From Candidatus Endonucleibacter bathymodioli (GTDB taxonomy: Bacteria; Pseudomonadota; Gammaproteobacteria; Pseudomonadales; Endozoicomonadaceae), in contig JASXSV010000001.1 of assembly GCA_030674915.1 (NCBI GenBank), forward strand, positions 310,001 through 374,000: a stretch of DNA of 64,000 nt, in the 5' to 3' direction. The position numbers and the translations under genes were made by a program. A model generated the notes under the pieces. It ran no database searches. It was given only the letters and a program-made list of their open reading frames with translations, and was not told the DNA's origin. This document shows positions 19,207 to 30,134 of this stretch, one piece after another (within the stretch, counting starts at the first letter, position 1; every line of letters starts with the position of its first letter).

Positions 19207-19953
19207 CTAGCCCATATACATACCACCATTCACATGCACTGTTTCTCCAGTGATATACCCCGCAGCATCACTTGCTAAAAACACAACCACTCCAGCAATA
19301 TCTTCAGGCTGGCCCAATCTTGCTACGGGAATTTGATCTTTCATGAGCTGACGCTGCTCGTCAGTTAACGCTTTTGTCATATCAGTATCAATAAAACCAG
19401 GTGCCACAGTATTCACCGTAATGTCTCGGGAACCAACTTCCCTCGCTAAAGAACGAGAAAAACCTTCCACTCCAGCTTTGGCTGCCGCGTAATTAGCCTG
19501 ACCCGGATTTCCCATAGAACTAACAACAGAGCTTATATTAATGATACGCCCCCAGCGGGCTTTGGTCATACCTCTCATTACCGCTTTACTCATACGAAAA
19601 ATAGCAGTCAAGTTAGTATTAAGAACTTGATCCCACTCATCATTTTTCATGCGCATGAGAAGATTATCTCGGGTAATACCCGCATTATTAACCAGAATTT
19701 GAAGAGCTCCATATTCCGCTGTGACGGTTTTAACGACATCAACACAGCCTTCAGCTGAAGTAACATCTAAAACGATACCCTGACCTCGAATATCCGCTTC
19801 AGCCAGCATCCCTGTAATTGCTCTTGCTCCACTCTCGGTGGTTGCAGTACCAATAACAACCGCACCTTCATTACCCAACGCAACAGCCGTAGCACGACCT
19901 ATACCCCGACTGGCACCCGTCACCAAAGTAACCTTTCCTTTCAAACCAGCCAT
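19207..19953 (-). CDS. fabG: 3-oxoacyl-ACP reductase
   Basis: NADPH-dependent reductase of the fatty acid elongation cycle, 248 residues from ATG 19953 (MAGLKGKVTLVTGASRGIG); GGAA nine bases upstream supports this start over the ATG at 19968. Short-chain dehydrogenase signatures: TGASRGIG at 12-19, NNAG, the catalytic Ser in INISSVVSS, and YAAAKAG (Tyr-x3-Lys), plus VNTVAPGFIDTDMT typical of FabG. It lies 78 nt downstream of fabD on the same strand. Intact. Confidence 0.97.
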   Translation of the reverse strand: MAGLKGKVTLVTGASRGIGRATAVALGNEGAVVIGTATTESGARAITGMLAEADIRGQGIVLDVTSAEGCVDVVKTVTAEYGALQILVNNAGITRDNLLMRMKNDEWDQVLNTNLTAIFRMSKAVMRGMTKARWGRIINISSVVSSMGNPGQANYAAAKAGVEGFSRSLAREVGSRDITVNTVAPGFIDTDMTKALTDEQRQLMKDQIPVARLGQPEDIAGVVVFLASDAAGYITGETVHVNGGMYMG

Positions 19954-20031
19954 AATTATAAGTTCCATACTGATAATAAATACACTATTGCACCAAATCC
20001 ACCAAACAACAAAAACAACAAACTATCAGAA

Positions 20032-20958
20032 TTATACCGCTGAACCCATAGAAGAAAGTGACTCCAGCGACACAACCTTAGCTTGCCGGACAATACGCCT
20101 ATTTAGGCCAGCCAACACCTTTCCAGGTCCACACTCGACAAAATTTACCACCCCTGATTCATACATGGCATTAATAGTTTCAACCCAACGAACTGGTGAG
20201 CAAAGCTGAGCAACAAGATTATTACGAATAACTTCCGGCTCCGAGCAAGCCTCTGCAGAAAAGTTCTGTACAACTGGAGTAATAGGTGAAGTGATTTTCA
20301 CATTTTCAAGTGCAGCTTTCAATTTTTCTGCTGCTGTTTTCATAAGGGCGCAATGAGAAGGAACGCTAACCGGAAGCAACACCTCTTTTTTAGATCCAGC
20401 ATCTTTTGCCTGAATCATAGCACGTTCCACCGCCTCTCTATTACCTGCGATAACAACCTGCCCTGGCGAGTTAAAGTTAACCGCCTCAACCACCTGGCCT
20501 TGAGCAGAAGCCAGACAAACACTGATAACATCGCTATCAGAAAGACCCAATATCGCAGCCATAGCCCCCTCTCCTTCAGAAACAGCTTCTTGCATATACA
20601 AGCCACGATTTCTTACCAGAGTGATAGCATCCCTGAATGCCATAGCACCAGCACAAACTAGGGCGGAATACTCCCCGAGACTATGCCCCGCCATCAAACT
20701 AGGCCTAAGCCCCTCATGTCGGGCAGACCACAACCTCCAAAGTGCGACACTTGCCGCCAATAACCCCGGCTGAGTATTTTCAGTTTTATTTAGCTCTTCA
20801 ACTGGCCCAGAAGAAAACAAAACCGAAAGATCCAGACCTAATAATTCGGATGCTTCACAAAGAGTATCAGCAAATATCGGCTCTGCAATATACTCAGCAA
20901 GCATACCCACTTTCTGAGATCCCTGCCCAGGAAAAATAAAAGCAAATATATCAGTCAT
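20032..20958 (-). CDS. fabD: Malonyl-CoA:ACP transacylase
   Basis: Loads malonyl groups onto AcpP, 308 residues, the standard length. Motifs: FPGQGSQKVGML at the N-terminus (oxyanion), GHSLGEYSAL with the nucleophilic Ser, QEAVSEGEGAMAAILGL with the substrate Arg/Gln neighbourhood, VPSHCALM with the catalytic His, and VECGPGKVLAGLNRR near the C-terminus. Same strand and order as in Pseudomonas (plsX-fabD-fabG-acpP). Confidence 0.97.
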   Translation of the reverse strand: MTDIFAFIFPGQGSQKVGMLAEYIAEPIFADTLCEASELLGLDLSVLFSSGPVEELNKTENTQPGLLAASVALWRLWSARHEGLRPSLMAGHSLGEYSALVCAGAMAFRDAITLVRNRGLYMQEAVSEGEGAMAAILGLSDSDVISVCLASAQGQVVEAVNFNSPGQVVIAGNREAVERAMIQAKDAGSKKEVLLPVSVPSHCALMKTAAEKLKAALENVKITSPITPVVQNFSAEACSEPEVIRNNLVAQLCSPVRWVETINAMYESGVVNFVECGPGKVLAGLNRRIVRQAKVVSLESLSSMGSAV

Positions 20959-21454
20959 GGAAACACACCGATCCTAATAAAAAATCCAGACCACACTTAG
21001 GTACCTGAAAATGCAAAATTGCTGGAGGCGCTGGAGGCGCTCCTTCACCATAAGAAGCATAAGGTAGCGCAGTTTTTCTACAAGCTAATAACAGTGAAGA
21101 TGAAGTATCAACTGCCCATTACCAACAACAAATATCACTATAGATACCAACATTCTAACAGATCCACTCAGCCTAAATACAGATGAAAACCAGCCCTGAG
21201 AATATAATAAAGAACTTAGTAGCAGACCTCCTAGCCACTTAACAACCAAGCCACAGGCTAACCTCTTTATCACTTAACTTAGCCACATTTTAAATTAACT
21301 ACCAACACATAACATTCACATTAGTAAGAAACCCATTAATTCGCCCCCCCACACCAACCACCATGAAAAGTGCAAACAAAAAAAAGAACAAAACCAATGA
21401 GCTTATAAAAAGCAGATGCTTAAGTAAGCGAAAGAAATAAACAACCTCTCGCCT
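20959..21454. other. plsX-fabD intergenic region
   Basis: About 500 bp with no credible gene. A 62-codon minus-strand hydrophobic frame at 21273-21085 lacks a ribosome binding site and I do not call it. A 9-bp direct duplication (ctggaggcg, twice) is at about 21022-21040. No fabH remnant was seen. Confidence 0.4.
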
Positions 21455-22507
21455 TTACGGAGAATGAGTATAGCCACCTCCTGAGTCTACCATAAGGCAA
21501 TCAGAAACCCCTACTTGCACCTCATATATAGCTTGGCAGACAGCCTGAAAAAAACCTTTCCCATCTGCACTTCCATGACTTTTAACTACTATACCCTGAA
21601 GGCCCAAAAAACTAGCACCATTATACCTCACCGGATCCACACGGCGACAAAACTCTTTTAACACCGGCGAAACAGCCAAACCCAACAGCCGACTCCACCA
21701 ATTTAAGCCAAATGTGGCAAGAAGTTCTTCCTTGACCAAACTAGCTACTCCTTCGGCGGTTTTCAATGCAACATTACCCACAAAACCATCGCAGACGATC
21801 ACGTCTGCCAAACCAGAGAAAATCGCATGCCCTTCAATATAGCCAATATAGTTAATGCGATTATCTTTTTGTATTAACTGACTAGCAAGACGAACCTGCT
21901 TATTACCCTTAATATCTTCGGTTCCGACATTCATCAAAGCCACACGGGGATTATAAACATGATAAACACTTGATGATAATTGCGATCCCATTACTGCAAA
22001 TTGATGTAAATTTATTGCAGTCGAATCAACGTTTGCTCCTATATCCAGCAAAATAGCCGAACCTTTTCTACAAGGGATACAGGTGGCAATAGCAGGACGA
22101 TCAACATCGGCGACCATTTGTAAAAGATGTCGACCCATCGCCATCAACGCTCCTGTATTTCCAGCGCTGACACAAGCATGAGCCTCACCACTCGCAACAA
22201 GCTCAAGCATCATCCACATGGAAGACTCTTGTTTTGACCGAAGAACGCTGAAAGGACTATCGCTCATTGACACAGTTTTGACAGAATGAACAATAGCAAG
22301 ACGACTCCAGTCTATCCCTGGAACCATCCTAAGAAATGATTTAATAAAAACCTCATCTCCTATCAAATATAAAAATAGATCCGGCTTATCCGTCAGCAAT
22401 TTAATTACGGAACACATCCGAGCACTAGGACTTTCGTCCCCACTCATTACATCAAGCGCAATTCTGATACTCGTAAGTGCAGCGCTTCCTGCCTTAGAAG
22501 GAATCAC
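21455..22507 (-). CDS. plsX: Phosphate acyltransferase PlsX
   Basis: Converts acyl-ACP to acyl-phosphate, the first step toward phosphatidic acid; peripheral membrane enzyme, 350 residues as usual. Recognised by [13 protein letters not shown] near the N-terminus, [43 protein letters not shown] and [16 protein letters not shown]. The start ATG overlaps the rpmF stop (ATGA), so the genes are translationally coupled. The canonical DAMGGD box reads DVMSGD here, a mild deviation. Confidence 0.96.
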   Translation of the reverse strand: MIPSKAGSAALTSIRIALDVMSGDESPSARMCSVIKLLTDKPDLFLYLIGDEVFIKSFLRMVPGIDWSRLAIVHSVKTVSMSDSPFSVLRSKQESSMWMMLELVASGEAHACVSAGNTGALMAMGRHLLQMVADVDRPAIATCIPCRKGSAILLDIGANVDSTAINLHQFAVMGSQLSSSVYHVYNPRVALMNVGTEDIKGNKQVRLASQLIQKDNRINYIGYIEGHAIFSGLADVIVCDGFVGNVALKTAEGVASLVKEELLATFGLNWWSRLLGLAVSPVLKEFCRRVDPVRYNGASFLGLQGIVVKSHGSADGKGFFQAVCQAIYEVQVGVSDCLMVDSGGGYTHSP

Positions 22508-22686
22508 TCGTCATTATTGCTTTCAATAATTTGACGTCCTCGGTAAAAACCATCTGCGGTCATATGGTGACGACGATGAGACTCTCCAGTATTAACATCC
22601 TGAGACAGTTGAACGCTCTTCAGTGCATCATGGGAGCGTCGCATATCACGCTTAGAGCGAGTTTTACGATTTTGCTGAACAGCCAT
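22504..22686 (-). CDS. rpmF: 50S ribosomal protein L32
   Basis: Small large-subunit protein, 60 residues, beginning [20 protein letters not shown] as in other gammaproteobacterial L32. The C-terminal half ([15 protein letters not shown]) is also conserved. It sits 2 nt after yceD and overlaps plsX by 4 nt, the standard yceD-rpmF-plsX arrangement. Confidence 0.97.
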   Translation of the reverse strand: MAVQQNRKTRSKRDMRRSHDALKSVQLSQDVNTGESHRRHHMTADGFYRGRQIIESNNDE

Positions 22687-22688
22687 TA

Positions 22689-23252
22689 TTAACTCTCCTG
22701 AATCGTAGCGACATCAGCTTTAAGTTTTGCCAGCGCGCTAAACGGGTTGTCTGTTTCTTTGTTGACTACGTTTTCATTGCCTTTCCGACCAACAAAATAT
22801 TTTGATTTGGCAGTCCAGATTTGCTTAGAATAGCAGTCCGAATTATGGTAAGGAATCAATGGCAGCCCTAACAACAACTCATCCTCCAACAATGGAATAA
22901 GCTCAATAGGCTCTTTCTGGAGGAAAAGTGGGTCATATTTCACAGACAACGCTTTTGCCTGCTCATCAGTCCACACAGCCATTAATAGAATATCTACATG
23001 CACCGAAATATCGGCCACATCAAGACATCGCTGACAGATCATGTTACATTCCAGGTTCAGGCATCCCTCAAGTATTACGTTACTACATTCATCCACATAA
23101 AATCGTAACTCTACCCTTACCTCTCCCTGATCATCGGCCAAAACATCCACTAACCGACTAAAACACGCCACTGCCAACGAACCTTCAAATAACTTACCTT
23201 GACGCGCAAGCTTGCACGGATCAATAGTTTTGGATAATTGACTAATTAACAT
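22689..23252 (-). CDS. yceD: YceD / DUF177 family protein
   Basis: Protein of the YceD family linked to 23S rRNA accumulation in E. coli. The family Cys pair appears as MICQRC, followed by the characteristic acidic [20 protein letters not shown] block and a C-terminal [13 protein letters not shown] place the start at ATG 23252 ([20 protein letters not shown], 187 residues), because the family begins near this point; an in-frame TTG at 23291 would add 13 residues. Precedes rpmF by 2 nt and diverges from maf. Confidence 0.92.
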   Translation of the reverse strand: MLISQLSKTIDPCKLARQGKLFEGSLAVACFSRLVDVLADDQGEVRVELRFYVDECSNVILEGCLNLECNMICQRCLDVADISVHVDILLMAVWTDEQAKALSVKYDPLFLQKEPIELIPLLEDELLLGLPLIPYHNSDCYSKQIWTAKSKYFVGRKGNENVVNKETDNPFSALAKLKADVATIQES

Positions 23253-23376
23253 AAGTAGGCAATCATAGAGGATAAACTCCCAACCTGTCAAAGAGTTTTA
23301 TAACCATAATATTTTACCAGTTACCATTTTAAGGTGTGAGTAACAAACGCCGCACACGAAACAGGAGAAAACAGCG

Positions 23377-23961
23377 GTGATGAAACTTGTTCTGGCGTCG
23401 AGTTCAAAATATAGAAGAATGCTACTAAAAACCCTAAAAATACCGTTTGAGCATCATTCACCAGAAATCGATGAAACACCTTTAGCCAAAGAATCTGCTC
23501 AAGCACTTGCAGAACGCCTTGCCATACAAAAAGCAAAAGCCGTAGTTAACACGTACCCATCTCACCTGATTATCGGCTCAGATCAAACCGCATCTATTAA
23601 CGGAATACTGCTAGGAAAACCCTACAACAAACAACAAGCCACCAAGCAACTATCTCTATGTAGCGGCCAGCAAGTAACTTTTTTTTCCGGTCTCTGCCTG
23701 CTTAACAGCAAAACCGGCCTTAGCCAGCACCAATGCCTACCATTTCAAGTAGATTTTCGACACCTTAGTCCACAACAAATCAGCTATTATATTGACGAAG
23801 AACAGCCTTTAGATTGCGTCGGTAGCTTTAAATGCGAAGGCTTGGGAATTGCACTATTTGAAAAACTATCTGGGAATGACCCCAATATACTGATAGGCCT
23901 TCCTTTAATCGCGCTGACCTCTATGTTACGCAACGAATCAATCGATATACTAGGGCCTTAA
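23377..23961 (+). CDS. Maf-family nucleotide pyrophosphatase (YceF-like)
   Basis: Predicted pyrophosphatase for modified nucleotides (YceF subgroup hydrolyses 7-methyl-GTP), 194 residues. Motifs: LVLASSSKYRRMLL at the N-terminus, DETPLAKES, IIGSDQTASING with the catalytic Asp, GKPYNKQQA, and SFKCEGLGI near the C-terminus. GTG 23377 has AGGAG nine bases upstream; the adjacent ATG 23380 is the alternative. It is divergent from yceD, the standard maf/yceD arrangement in Pseudomonas. Confidence 0.95.
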   Translation: MMKLVLASSSKYRRMLLKTLKIPFEHHSPEIDETPLAKESAQALAERLAIQKAKAVVNTYPSHLIIGSDQTASINGILLGKPYNKQQATKQLSLCSGQQVTFFSGLCLLNSKTGLSQHQCLPFQVDFRHLSPQQISYYIDEEQPLDCVGSFKCEGLGIALFEKLSGNDPNILIGLPLIALTSMLRNESIDILGP

Positions 23962-24203
23962 AACTTTACTCCCCCAGCGCCAATCTATGCCAACCCTACT
24001 TATAAATGAGATACTGCCAACTATTCTCACCCCAGCCACCTACTACTCGCAAGATCGTAGTAATGCGCCCGCTTATAACCTTCTCCTACCCACACCTTCA
24101 ATGGTAAAAATCAATATTCACAGCAAAACAATGAAGCTATTCACAGACACCCTAAAACAAAACAACCCCAAATTTACACTCTAGGAGCACAAAATCTATT
24201 CAC

Positions 24204-25187
24204 TTATCTAAGTTGGATACCATTAGTACCCAGAACTTCAAGAAAAGCGCCAATTGCATCCACACCAAAGTCTCTAGCCAAACGTTCAAACGCCGAGGCT
24301 TTGGGAGTAAAATCCTTAATTTCGTCCACCCCAACTATATCGTGCGCAACAAAACCGACACTGCCCAAGCCATCAAGCAAGCCAATTTCTTTAGCTTTTT
24401 CGCCGACCCATACCATACCTGAAAAAATATCCGGATGATCCGACAACCGATCACCACGCCCATACTTGACACTATCAATAAACTGCTTATGAACAATGTC
24501 AAGAGAATCTTGCCAGCGCTTAGATGCAGATCTGTCCTCATCTTGAAAAGGATCCATAAACCCCTTATACTCTCCTGCCGTATAACTTCTTCGAACGATG
24601 CCAACCTTCTTCATCGCTTCAACAAAACCAAATCCTGAAGAAATAACACCAATAGAACCTACCATACTGGCTTTATTCGCATAGATAGCATCAGCCGCAG
24701 AAGCAACATAGTAGCCACCAGAAGCACCAATATCAGTAATTACAGCATAGAGCGGTGTATCTAAATGCAGCTTCCTCAACCTGATAATTTCGTCATATAT
24801 ATAGCCCGACTGCACCGGACTTCCTCCAGGGCTATTAATCCTCAAAATAACAGCCTTAGTACCCTTATCATCAAAAGCAGCCCTGAGACCCGTAATAATA
24901 ATATCTGCGCTAGCATCTCCGTTATCAGAAATAACTCCATTGAGATCAACCAGAGCAGTATGCACTCCTCCAGAGCCTATATTCATATTTATTCTAGACG
25001 AGTTATAAATAACGTTCGCTATCAAAAACAGCCATGCGAACGTCAAAAGTTTAAAAAAAATGCTCCATCTTCTAGAACGTCTCTGTTCAGTCACCGAACT
25101 CACAACCAAACTTTCTAGCAACTTCCACGCAGTATCCGCGTCGCTACCAACAGGAATATTTTCTGTAGATTTCTGTCTTATATCCAT
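24204..25187 (-). CDS. sppA: Signal peptide peptidase SppA-like, S49 family (36K type)
   Basis: Membrane-anchored serine protease that degrades cleaved signal peptides; 327 residues, the short single-domain form. One transmembrane helix at about 42-60 (IFFKLLTFAWLFLIANVIY), then the periplasmic protease domain. RINSPGGSPVQSG precedes the catalytic region, the nucleophilic Ser is in GASGGYYVASAAD, and the general-base Lys is in TAGEYKGFMDPF. Gene position between maf and rluC is as in Pseudomonas, although the HAD hydrolase usually between sppA and rluC is absent. Confidence 0.95.
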   Translation of the reverse strand: MDIRQKSTENIPVGSDADTAWKLLESLVVSSVTEQRRSRRWSIFFKLLTFAWLFLIANVIYNSSRINMNIGSGGVHTALVDLNGVISDNGDASADIIITGLRAAFDDKGTKAVILRINSPGGSPVQSGYIYDEIIRLRKLHLDTPLYAVITDIGASGGYYVASAADAIYANKASMVGSIGVISSGFGFVEAMKKVGIVRRSYTAGEYKGFMDPFQDEDRSASKRWQDSLDIVHKQFIDSVKYGRGDRLSDHPDIFSGMVWVGEKAKEIGLLDGLGSVGFVAHDIVGVDEIKDFTPKASAFERLARDFGVDAIGAFLEVLGTNGIQLR

Positions 25188-25550
25188 CGTTTACCCTCTA
25201 TAGGAATGTCCCTTTCACAAATCATCTCTTATACCAAATACCCTTGAAGACATAAGGCTATTAACCAACATCACCTTAAATAATGACAGACATAGACTTA
25301 ACCAACCTAACCTCAACCAATCAAAAAAATCAGACTCTCTAGCAAACCATCAGAGACCACACCATATTCTCTAACCGTCAGCTCTCCATATTAAACCATT
25401 ACACCTTCCACCTTCCACCTTCCACCTTCCACCTTCCACCACCAACCGTAGCAGGTATAATTTAAGCCTTACTTGAAAACTATCTTGCTTACCATAATCA
25501 CCTGGCCTCAATATTCATAGGACTTCACTTTTTTACTGCCTATCTACATT
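25188..25550. other. sppA-rluC gap, without the expected HAD hydrolase gene
   Basis: 363 bp where Pseudomonas has a gph-like phosphatase gene. I find no coding remnant, only AT-rich sequence and a heptamer tandem repeat. Confidence 0.45.
25403..25440. repeat. Tandem heptamer repeat (accttcc, about 5.4 copies)
   Basis: Perfect head-to-tail copies of accttcc over 38 bp. It lies between sppA and rluC, 110 bp beyond the rluC stop, outside coding sequence. Copy number is likely variable by slippage. Confidence 0.85.
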
Positions 25551-26597
25551 TCAAGTTACTTTAGGCGCATCATTCATCTTCTCAGCACCCATTTTCTGCA
25601 AAAACCCACCTAAATCATTTGGCAACGGCGCCTCTACTGTGACTACCACCCCTGTGGGCAGTGTCAGCGTCAAACTTGCCGCATGCAAAAAAAGACGCTT
25701 CACGCCTTGCTGCCTGTAACGCTGATTATCCTTGTCATTACCGTACTTAGCATCACCTATAATAGCATGACCAGCCTCTAGGCAGTGCACCCGAATCTGG
25801 TGAGTTCGTCCAGTTAAAGGACTCGCTTCAACCAACGTTACTCCACTAAATCTTTCTAACACCCGATAACAGGTTTTTGAAGCCTTACCATTGACATCAA
25901 CCCGAACAATACGCTCACCTGAACAAAGGGTATTCTTCCTCAGCGGCGCATTAACTATATGCCTTTTTAACGGCCAGCAGCCAACTACTAAGGTATGATA
26001 CACCTTCTTCACCTCATTGTTTTGCAGCTGGCCATGAATGTGTCGGAGCACAGAACGTTTTTTAGCAATCATCAGGCACCCAGAGGTTTCCCTATCCAGA
26101 CGGTGAACCAGCTCCAGTCCTTTTTCTTTAGGTCGCATTTGTCGAAAAGCTTCTATAATACCACAAGAAATACCACTACCACCATGGACTGCCAATCCTG
26201 ACGGTTTGTTAATAATAAGAAGCCCAGCATCCTCATAAAGTAAAGATTTCGCCAGCAGTTCAGAAACAGAGACAGGCATATAAGTTTTTTCAGTTTCTTC
26301 GGCTACGCGCACTGGAGGTATTCTAAGGAAGTCTCCATCCTGAAGCCGATAACCAGGGGCTACTCTTTTTTTATTGACCCTTACCTCCCCTTTTCGAATA
26401 ATTCGATAAATCCGAGTTTTAGGTACCCCTTTAAGAGTCCGGCACAGATAATTATCTAGACGCTGACCTTCAACATCACTAATAGTAACCCACTGCACCG
26501 AAGGCTTATCCAGATTGCTAGACCGACAAAAACTTCCTTCTTTTTTTTGCGATTCAAACATTGAAAGAGCTATTACATCACTTGACTGTTTATTCAT
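25551..26597 (-). CDS. rluC: 23S rRNA pseudouridine synthase RluC
   Basis: Makes pseudouridines in 23S rRNA (955/2504/2580 in E. coli). 348 residues, slightly long because of an N-terminal extension. An S4 RNA-binding domain (about 40-100, VEGQRLDNYLCRTLKGVP) precedes the catalytic domain with ELVHRLDRETSGCLMIAK, whose HRLD Asp is the nucleophile, and SPLTGRTHQIRVH. Divergent from rne across a 740-bp spacer, as in Pseudomonas where rne and rluC are neighbours. Confidence 0.95.
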   Translation of the reverse strand: MNKQSSDVIALSMFESQKKEGSFCRSSNLDKPSVQWVTISDVEGQRLDNYLCRTLKGVPKTRIYRIIRKGEVRVNKKRVAPGYRLQDGDFLRIPPVRVAEETEKTYMPVSVSELLAKSLLYEDAGLLIINKPSGLAVHGGSGISCGIIEAFRQMRPKEKGLELVHRLDRETSGCLMIAKKRSVLRHIHGQLQNNEVKKVYHTLVVGCWPLKRHIVNAPLRKNTLCSGERIVRVDVNGKASKTCYRVLERFSGVTLVEASPLTGRTHQIRVHCLEAGHAIIGDAKYGNDKDNQRYRQQGVKRLFLHAASLTLTLPTGVVVTVEAPLPNDLGGFLQKMGAEKMNDAPKVT

Positions 26598-27336
26598 TTT
26601 ACTATGTTATCAGTTTTACTCTATTTGAAGCACCTGAAGATTACTGGTATAATCAATTTCTGCCTAGCATAACATTAAAAAAGGCAGTCTATTTTTGTAA
26701 CTTGAGTCTCTTGGAGACAGATAATACGTTTATCACGTCACCCCAAGAGGCTGGTGACTGCACACATTATTAGACACTAATTTAGACACTAATAATGTGA
26801 GACCTTTGCACGAGCCGTAATTTTGTTCATTGGTGAGGCAAAAACGCACGAAAAGAGAGGATTTATGCTTACAAATGATCGATTCAGTATGCTTTTAACC
26901 AAGCCAGTTGGCAAAAGAGCAATCGCGTAAAGGTCTTATTAATTGATGCTTTTTACCAACAGTATCAAACACGAAGTAAAGAACACGGCTAAACCCGTTA
27001 TAGATTAACAGTGCTACCCTCCATAAGCGAGGCTCGATTTCAGGAAAGAGCAGGTGACCGATATTACCAAGGCACCAGAGTTATTATTGGCTCAATCAAA
27101 TATTCGATTGAAAACCAATAGCAACTGGAACCTGCTATTTTACTCCCCTGTGTTCAAGAACTCTATTCATGACACAGGATAATGCTATATCGTTACGCTA
27201 CATCTCAGCAAAATACTGAAATGTAAGTATGATAGCACTTAAAAAGATCCGGCTGCATCATACAAAAAGCTCGGACTTTTAGAAAAATCGGGCTATGACG
27301 ACTTGAGAGGCTAGCTTCAAGCAAACCGGTAGATTT
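26598..27336. other. rluC-rne divergent spacer with an IS-type end
   Basis: 739 bp. 26799-26813 is gagacctttgcacga, identical to the terminal repeat of the IS5-family element at 37652. Downstream, short frames such as KVLLIDAFYQQYQTRSKEHG suggest an eroded gene that I cannot identify. The rest should include the rne promoter and leader. Confidence 0.5.
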
Positions 27337-30078
27337 ATGAATAGAATGTTGATAAATGCAACACAGCAGGAAGAGCTGCGTGTTGCGCTCGTAGACGGAC
27401 AGCGTCTTTATGACTTAGATATTGAATCCAGCACCCGCGAACAAAAAAAAGCTAATATATACAAGGGCACAATCACCCGCGTTGAACCCAGCCTAGAAGC
27501 AGCTTTTGTGGATTTTGGTGCAAAGCGACATGGATTCCTGCCTCTAAAGGAAATATCTCGAGAATATTTCTGCAAACCTCCTTCCGCTCGCACAAGCATC
27601 AGAGACACTCTTAAGGAAGGCCAGACAGTTCTTGTCCAAGTAGACAAAGAAGAAAGAGGCAGCAAAGGCGCAGCGCTAACAACATTGATAAGCCTAGCAG
27701 GTCGCTACTTGGTACTCATGCCGAATAACCCTCGCGCTGCGGGCATTTCCCGCCGTATTGAGGGAAATGAACGAGCAGAGCTGCGCGAAACACTCAATAC
27801 GCTGAACATACCTCCAGAAATGGGAGTTATTGTCAGAACGGCAGGACTAGGCCGATCTCTTGAGGAGCTTCAGTGGGATTTAAAGTATTTACTGCAATTA
27901 TGGAACTCCATTAAAGAAGCTTCTGCTAACAGAACAGCTCCACTGCTTATCCACCAAGAAAGCAATCTTATAATTCGAGCCATTAGGGATTGCCTCCGCC
28001 ACGATATCAGCGAAGTACTCATCGACAAAGCCAGCGTTCATCAAGAAGCCCTTGAATTTGTGCAACAGGTCATGCCCCTATATGCATCAAAATTCAAATT
28101 ATACAAAGACAGCATTCCACTATTCAATCGATTCCAAATTGAATCACAAATTGAAACCGCATTCCAAAGGGAGGTTAAACTCTCCTCTGGAGGCTCTATC
28201 GTTATCGACCCCACGGAAGCTCTAGTCTCTATTGATATAAACTCAGCAAAGGCCACCAGTGGCGCAGATATTGAAGAAACAGCGCTAAATACCAACCTTG
28301 AAGCTGCGGATGAAATTGCCCGACAGCTAAGACTGCGTGATATCGGTGGCCTAATCGTTATTGATTTTATCGACATGAGTAATAACCGCAATCAGCGCGA
28401 AGTTGAAAACCGTATTCGTCTTGCTTTAGCTATGGATCGTGCCCGAGTTCAAACTGGCCGAATATCCCTCTTCGGCTTACTTGAAATGTCTCGTCAAAGG
28501 CTTCGCCCATCTTTGGGTGAAACGAGCGGAATCGTTTGCCCTCGCTGCTCTGGCCAGGGATCAGTACGGGATATTGAGTCCCTAGCTTTATCAATCATGC
28601 GCATTATGGAAGAAGAAGCCATGAAAGGTAATACATCTGAAATTCGTGCACAAGTACCAATATCTGTTGCCGCATTTTTGCTAAACGAAAAGCGTTCTGG
28701 CATTACTGAAATAGAGTCACGCCATAGCACCCGTATTATCATTATTCCTAACCCAAACCTAGAGACCCCTCATTACGAGGTCCAGAGAATACGTGATGAT
28801 CAACAAAACGATCAAACGCCGGTCAGCAGCTATGGAATTACTGATACCAAAGACTATTATGAAGAGTCGACTAATGGTAGACAACCTAAAAAAACTGTGG
28901 CCGCAGTACAGAACATCCACCCCCCCAAGCTAGCTCTTGAACAGAAAAAAAATACGGGCTTAATCAAATCTTTTGTTAAAGCTATTGGTGATATTTTCAC
29001 CACTACTGAGGAAGAAAAACCAACCACAAGCAACAATACACGTCCCACTCAATCGGACAAAAAAAAAGACTGGTCTCAGCAGTCCAATCGAGGAGAAAAC
29101 AAGTCAAGACCTTATAACAAGCAAATGAATAATAAAGTTATCCCGCAAAATAATTCCCGGAATTTAGTTAAAAAAGAAGATGCCCAGCCAGGAGAACTCA
29201 TAAATAAAAATCGTAACGACTCCTCACAACAATCGAATCAGGGTCGCACCGTTGGTTATGCTAGCAGCTCCCCGCAACATAGTGAGCTTTCTAACACTAA
29301 TCGTGACGAGAAAGGCTGTCAACAGCAACATACTCCTCAAAAAACCAACTCCGAGGATCAGTCTAACGCGTCATGGGAAGACAATAAACTCAGGCGCAGA
29401 CCAAACACAGCATCACGAAGGCGACATAATCGTCAGTCTATGAGAGATCATGGACAGGAACAATTACCAATGATGGCCCCACCGAAAACCAACCCTACAT
29501 CAGCCATGCCTCTTGATACTTTGAGTCAAGTAATGTCTATCCCCACTCACGAGCAGAATCAAAAACAAGATATACCTCCGCGTCAACCACCGCTTCTTAC
29601 ACCACCGGTGATTCAAACAACTAAAAAAGATGAGGCCTGCGCACCTCCCGCTAAAGAGCATCGCGCTAGCATCACTGTTGCGGCTGCAAACGATATTCCT
29701 GTTCAGCTATCTAAAAACACTACGGAGACAACAACATCTTACACCAAGCCCCAGCCACAAACTGCTGAAATTGTGAAAATCTCAGTAGCTCCAGATGAAA
29801 ATATCATAATTCCACAAAAAACACCCATTCCAGAGATGACGACACCAACAAGCATAAACCCTGGTGATCAAACAAAGACTCCAGAGAGTCACACAACCTC
29901 TGGAGCATACACCAAACATACCGAAGTCAATAATCAAATATTGGAATCAACAAGTCTGCACAGACGAAGCCGAGCTCATAACGACCCTAGGCTGACTCAA
30001 AAAGAAGCGGTAGAATCTATCCCCGATAAACATGCCGAAAAAGCTCCTGCCCAAGCAGAGGAAAAACCTTTATCATAG
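27337..30078 (+). CDS. rne: Ribonuclease E
   Basis: Endoribonuclease of RNA processing and the degradosome scaffold, 913 residues. The N-terminal catalytic half is conserved: [20 protein letters not shown], an S1 RNA-binding domain (about 35-125, with [16 protein letters not shown]), the DNase-I-like subdomain with metal-binding Asp300 (SIDINSAKA) and Asp343 (VIDFIDM), and the zinc link C401-P-R-C404. From about residue 500 the chain is low-complexity, rich in Gln, Asn, Lys, Pro and Thr, as expected of the disordered scaffold half, but I could not recognise specific partner-binding microdomains. Convergent with murB. Confidence 0.97.
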   Translation: MNRMLINATQQEELRVALVDGQRLYDLDIESSTREQKKANIYKGTITRVEPSLEAAFVDFGAKRHGFLPLKEISREYFCKPPSARTSIRDTLKEGQTVLVQVDKEERGSKGAALTTLISLAGRYLVLMPNNPRAAGISRRIEGNERAELRETLNTLNIPPEMGVIVRTAGLGRSLEELQWDLKYLLQLWNSIKEASANRTAPLLIHQESNLIIRAIRDCLRHDISEVLIDKASVHQEALEFVQQVMPLYASKFKLYKDSIPLFNRFQIESQIETAFQREVKLSSGGSIVIDPTEALVSIDINSAKATSGADIEETALNTNLEAADEIARQLRLRDIGGLIVIDFIDMSNNRNQREVENRIRLALAMDRARVQTGRISLFGLLEMSRQRLRPSLGETSGIVCPRCSGQGSVRDIESLALSIMRIMEEEAMKGNTSEIRAQVPISVAAFLLNEKRSGITEIESRHSTRIIIIPNPNLETPHYEVQRIRDDQQNDQTPVSSYGITDTKDYYEESTNGRQPKKTVAAVQNIHPPKLALEQKKNTGLIKSFVKAIGDIFTTTEEEKPTTSNNTRPTQSDKKKDWSQQSNRGENKSRPYNKQMNNKVIPQNNSRNLVKKEDAQPGELINKNRNDSSQQSNQGRTVGYASSSPQHSELSNTNRDEKGCQQQHTPQKTNSEDQSNASWEDNKLRRRPNTASRRRHNRQSMRDHGQEQLPMMAPPKTNPTSAMPLDTLSQVMSIPTHEQNQKQDIPPRQPPLLTPPVIQTTKKDEACAPPAKEHRASITVAAANDIPVQLSKNTTETTTSYTKPQPQTAEIVKISVAPDENIIIPQKTPIPEMTTPTSINPGDQTKTPESHTTSGAYTKHTEVNNQILESTSLHRRSRAHNDPRLTQKEAVESIPDKHAEKAPAQAEEKPLS

Positions 30079-30107
30079 CAATAACAAACCTAGCAAGGGC
30101 AAAAACA

Positions 30108-30133
30108 AGAAAGACGACCTAGGACGTCTTTCT
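30108..30133. terminator. Bidirectional hairpin between rne and murB
   Basis: agaaagacg, 8-nt loop acctagga, cgtctttct: a perfect 9-bp stem exactly in the 56-bp gap between convergent genes. T-tracts are weak, so termination strength is uncertain. Confidence 0.6.
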
Positions 30134-30134
30134 A

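Noticed and set aside
21085..21273. 62-codon hydrophobic minus-strand frame in the plsX-fabD gap as a small membrane protein
   Set aside because: No Shine-Dalgarno and no similarity known to me; hydrophobicity arises easily in such sequence.
23987..24184. 65-codon plus-strand frame after maf
   Set aside because: No family features, no ribosome binding site, and composition like non-coding AT-rich DNA.
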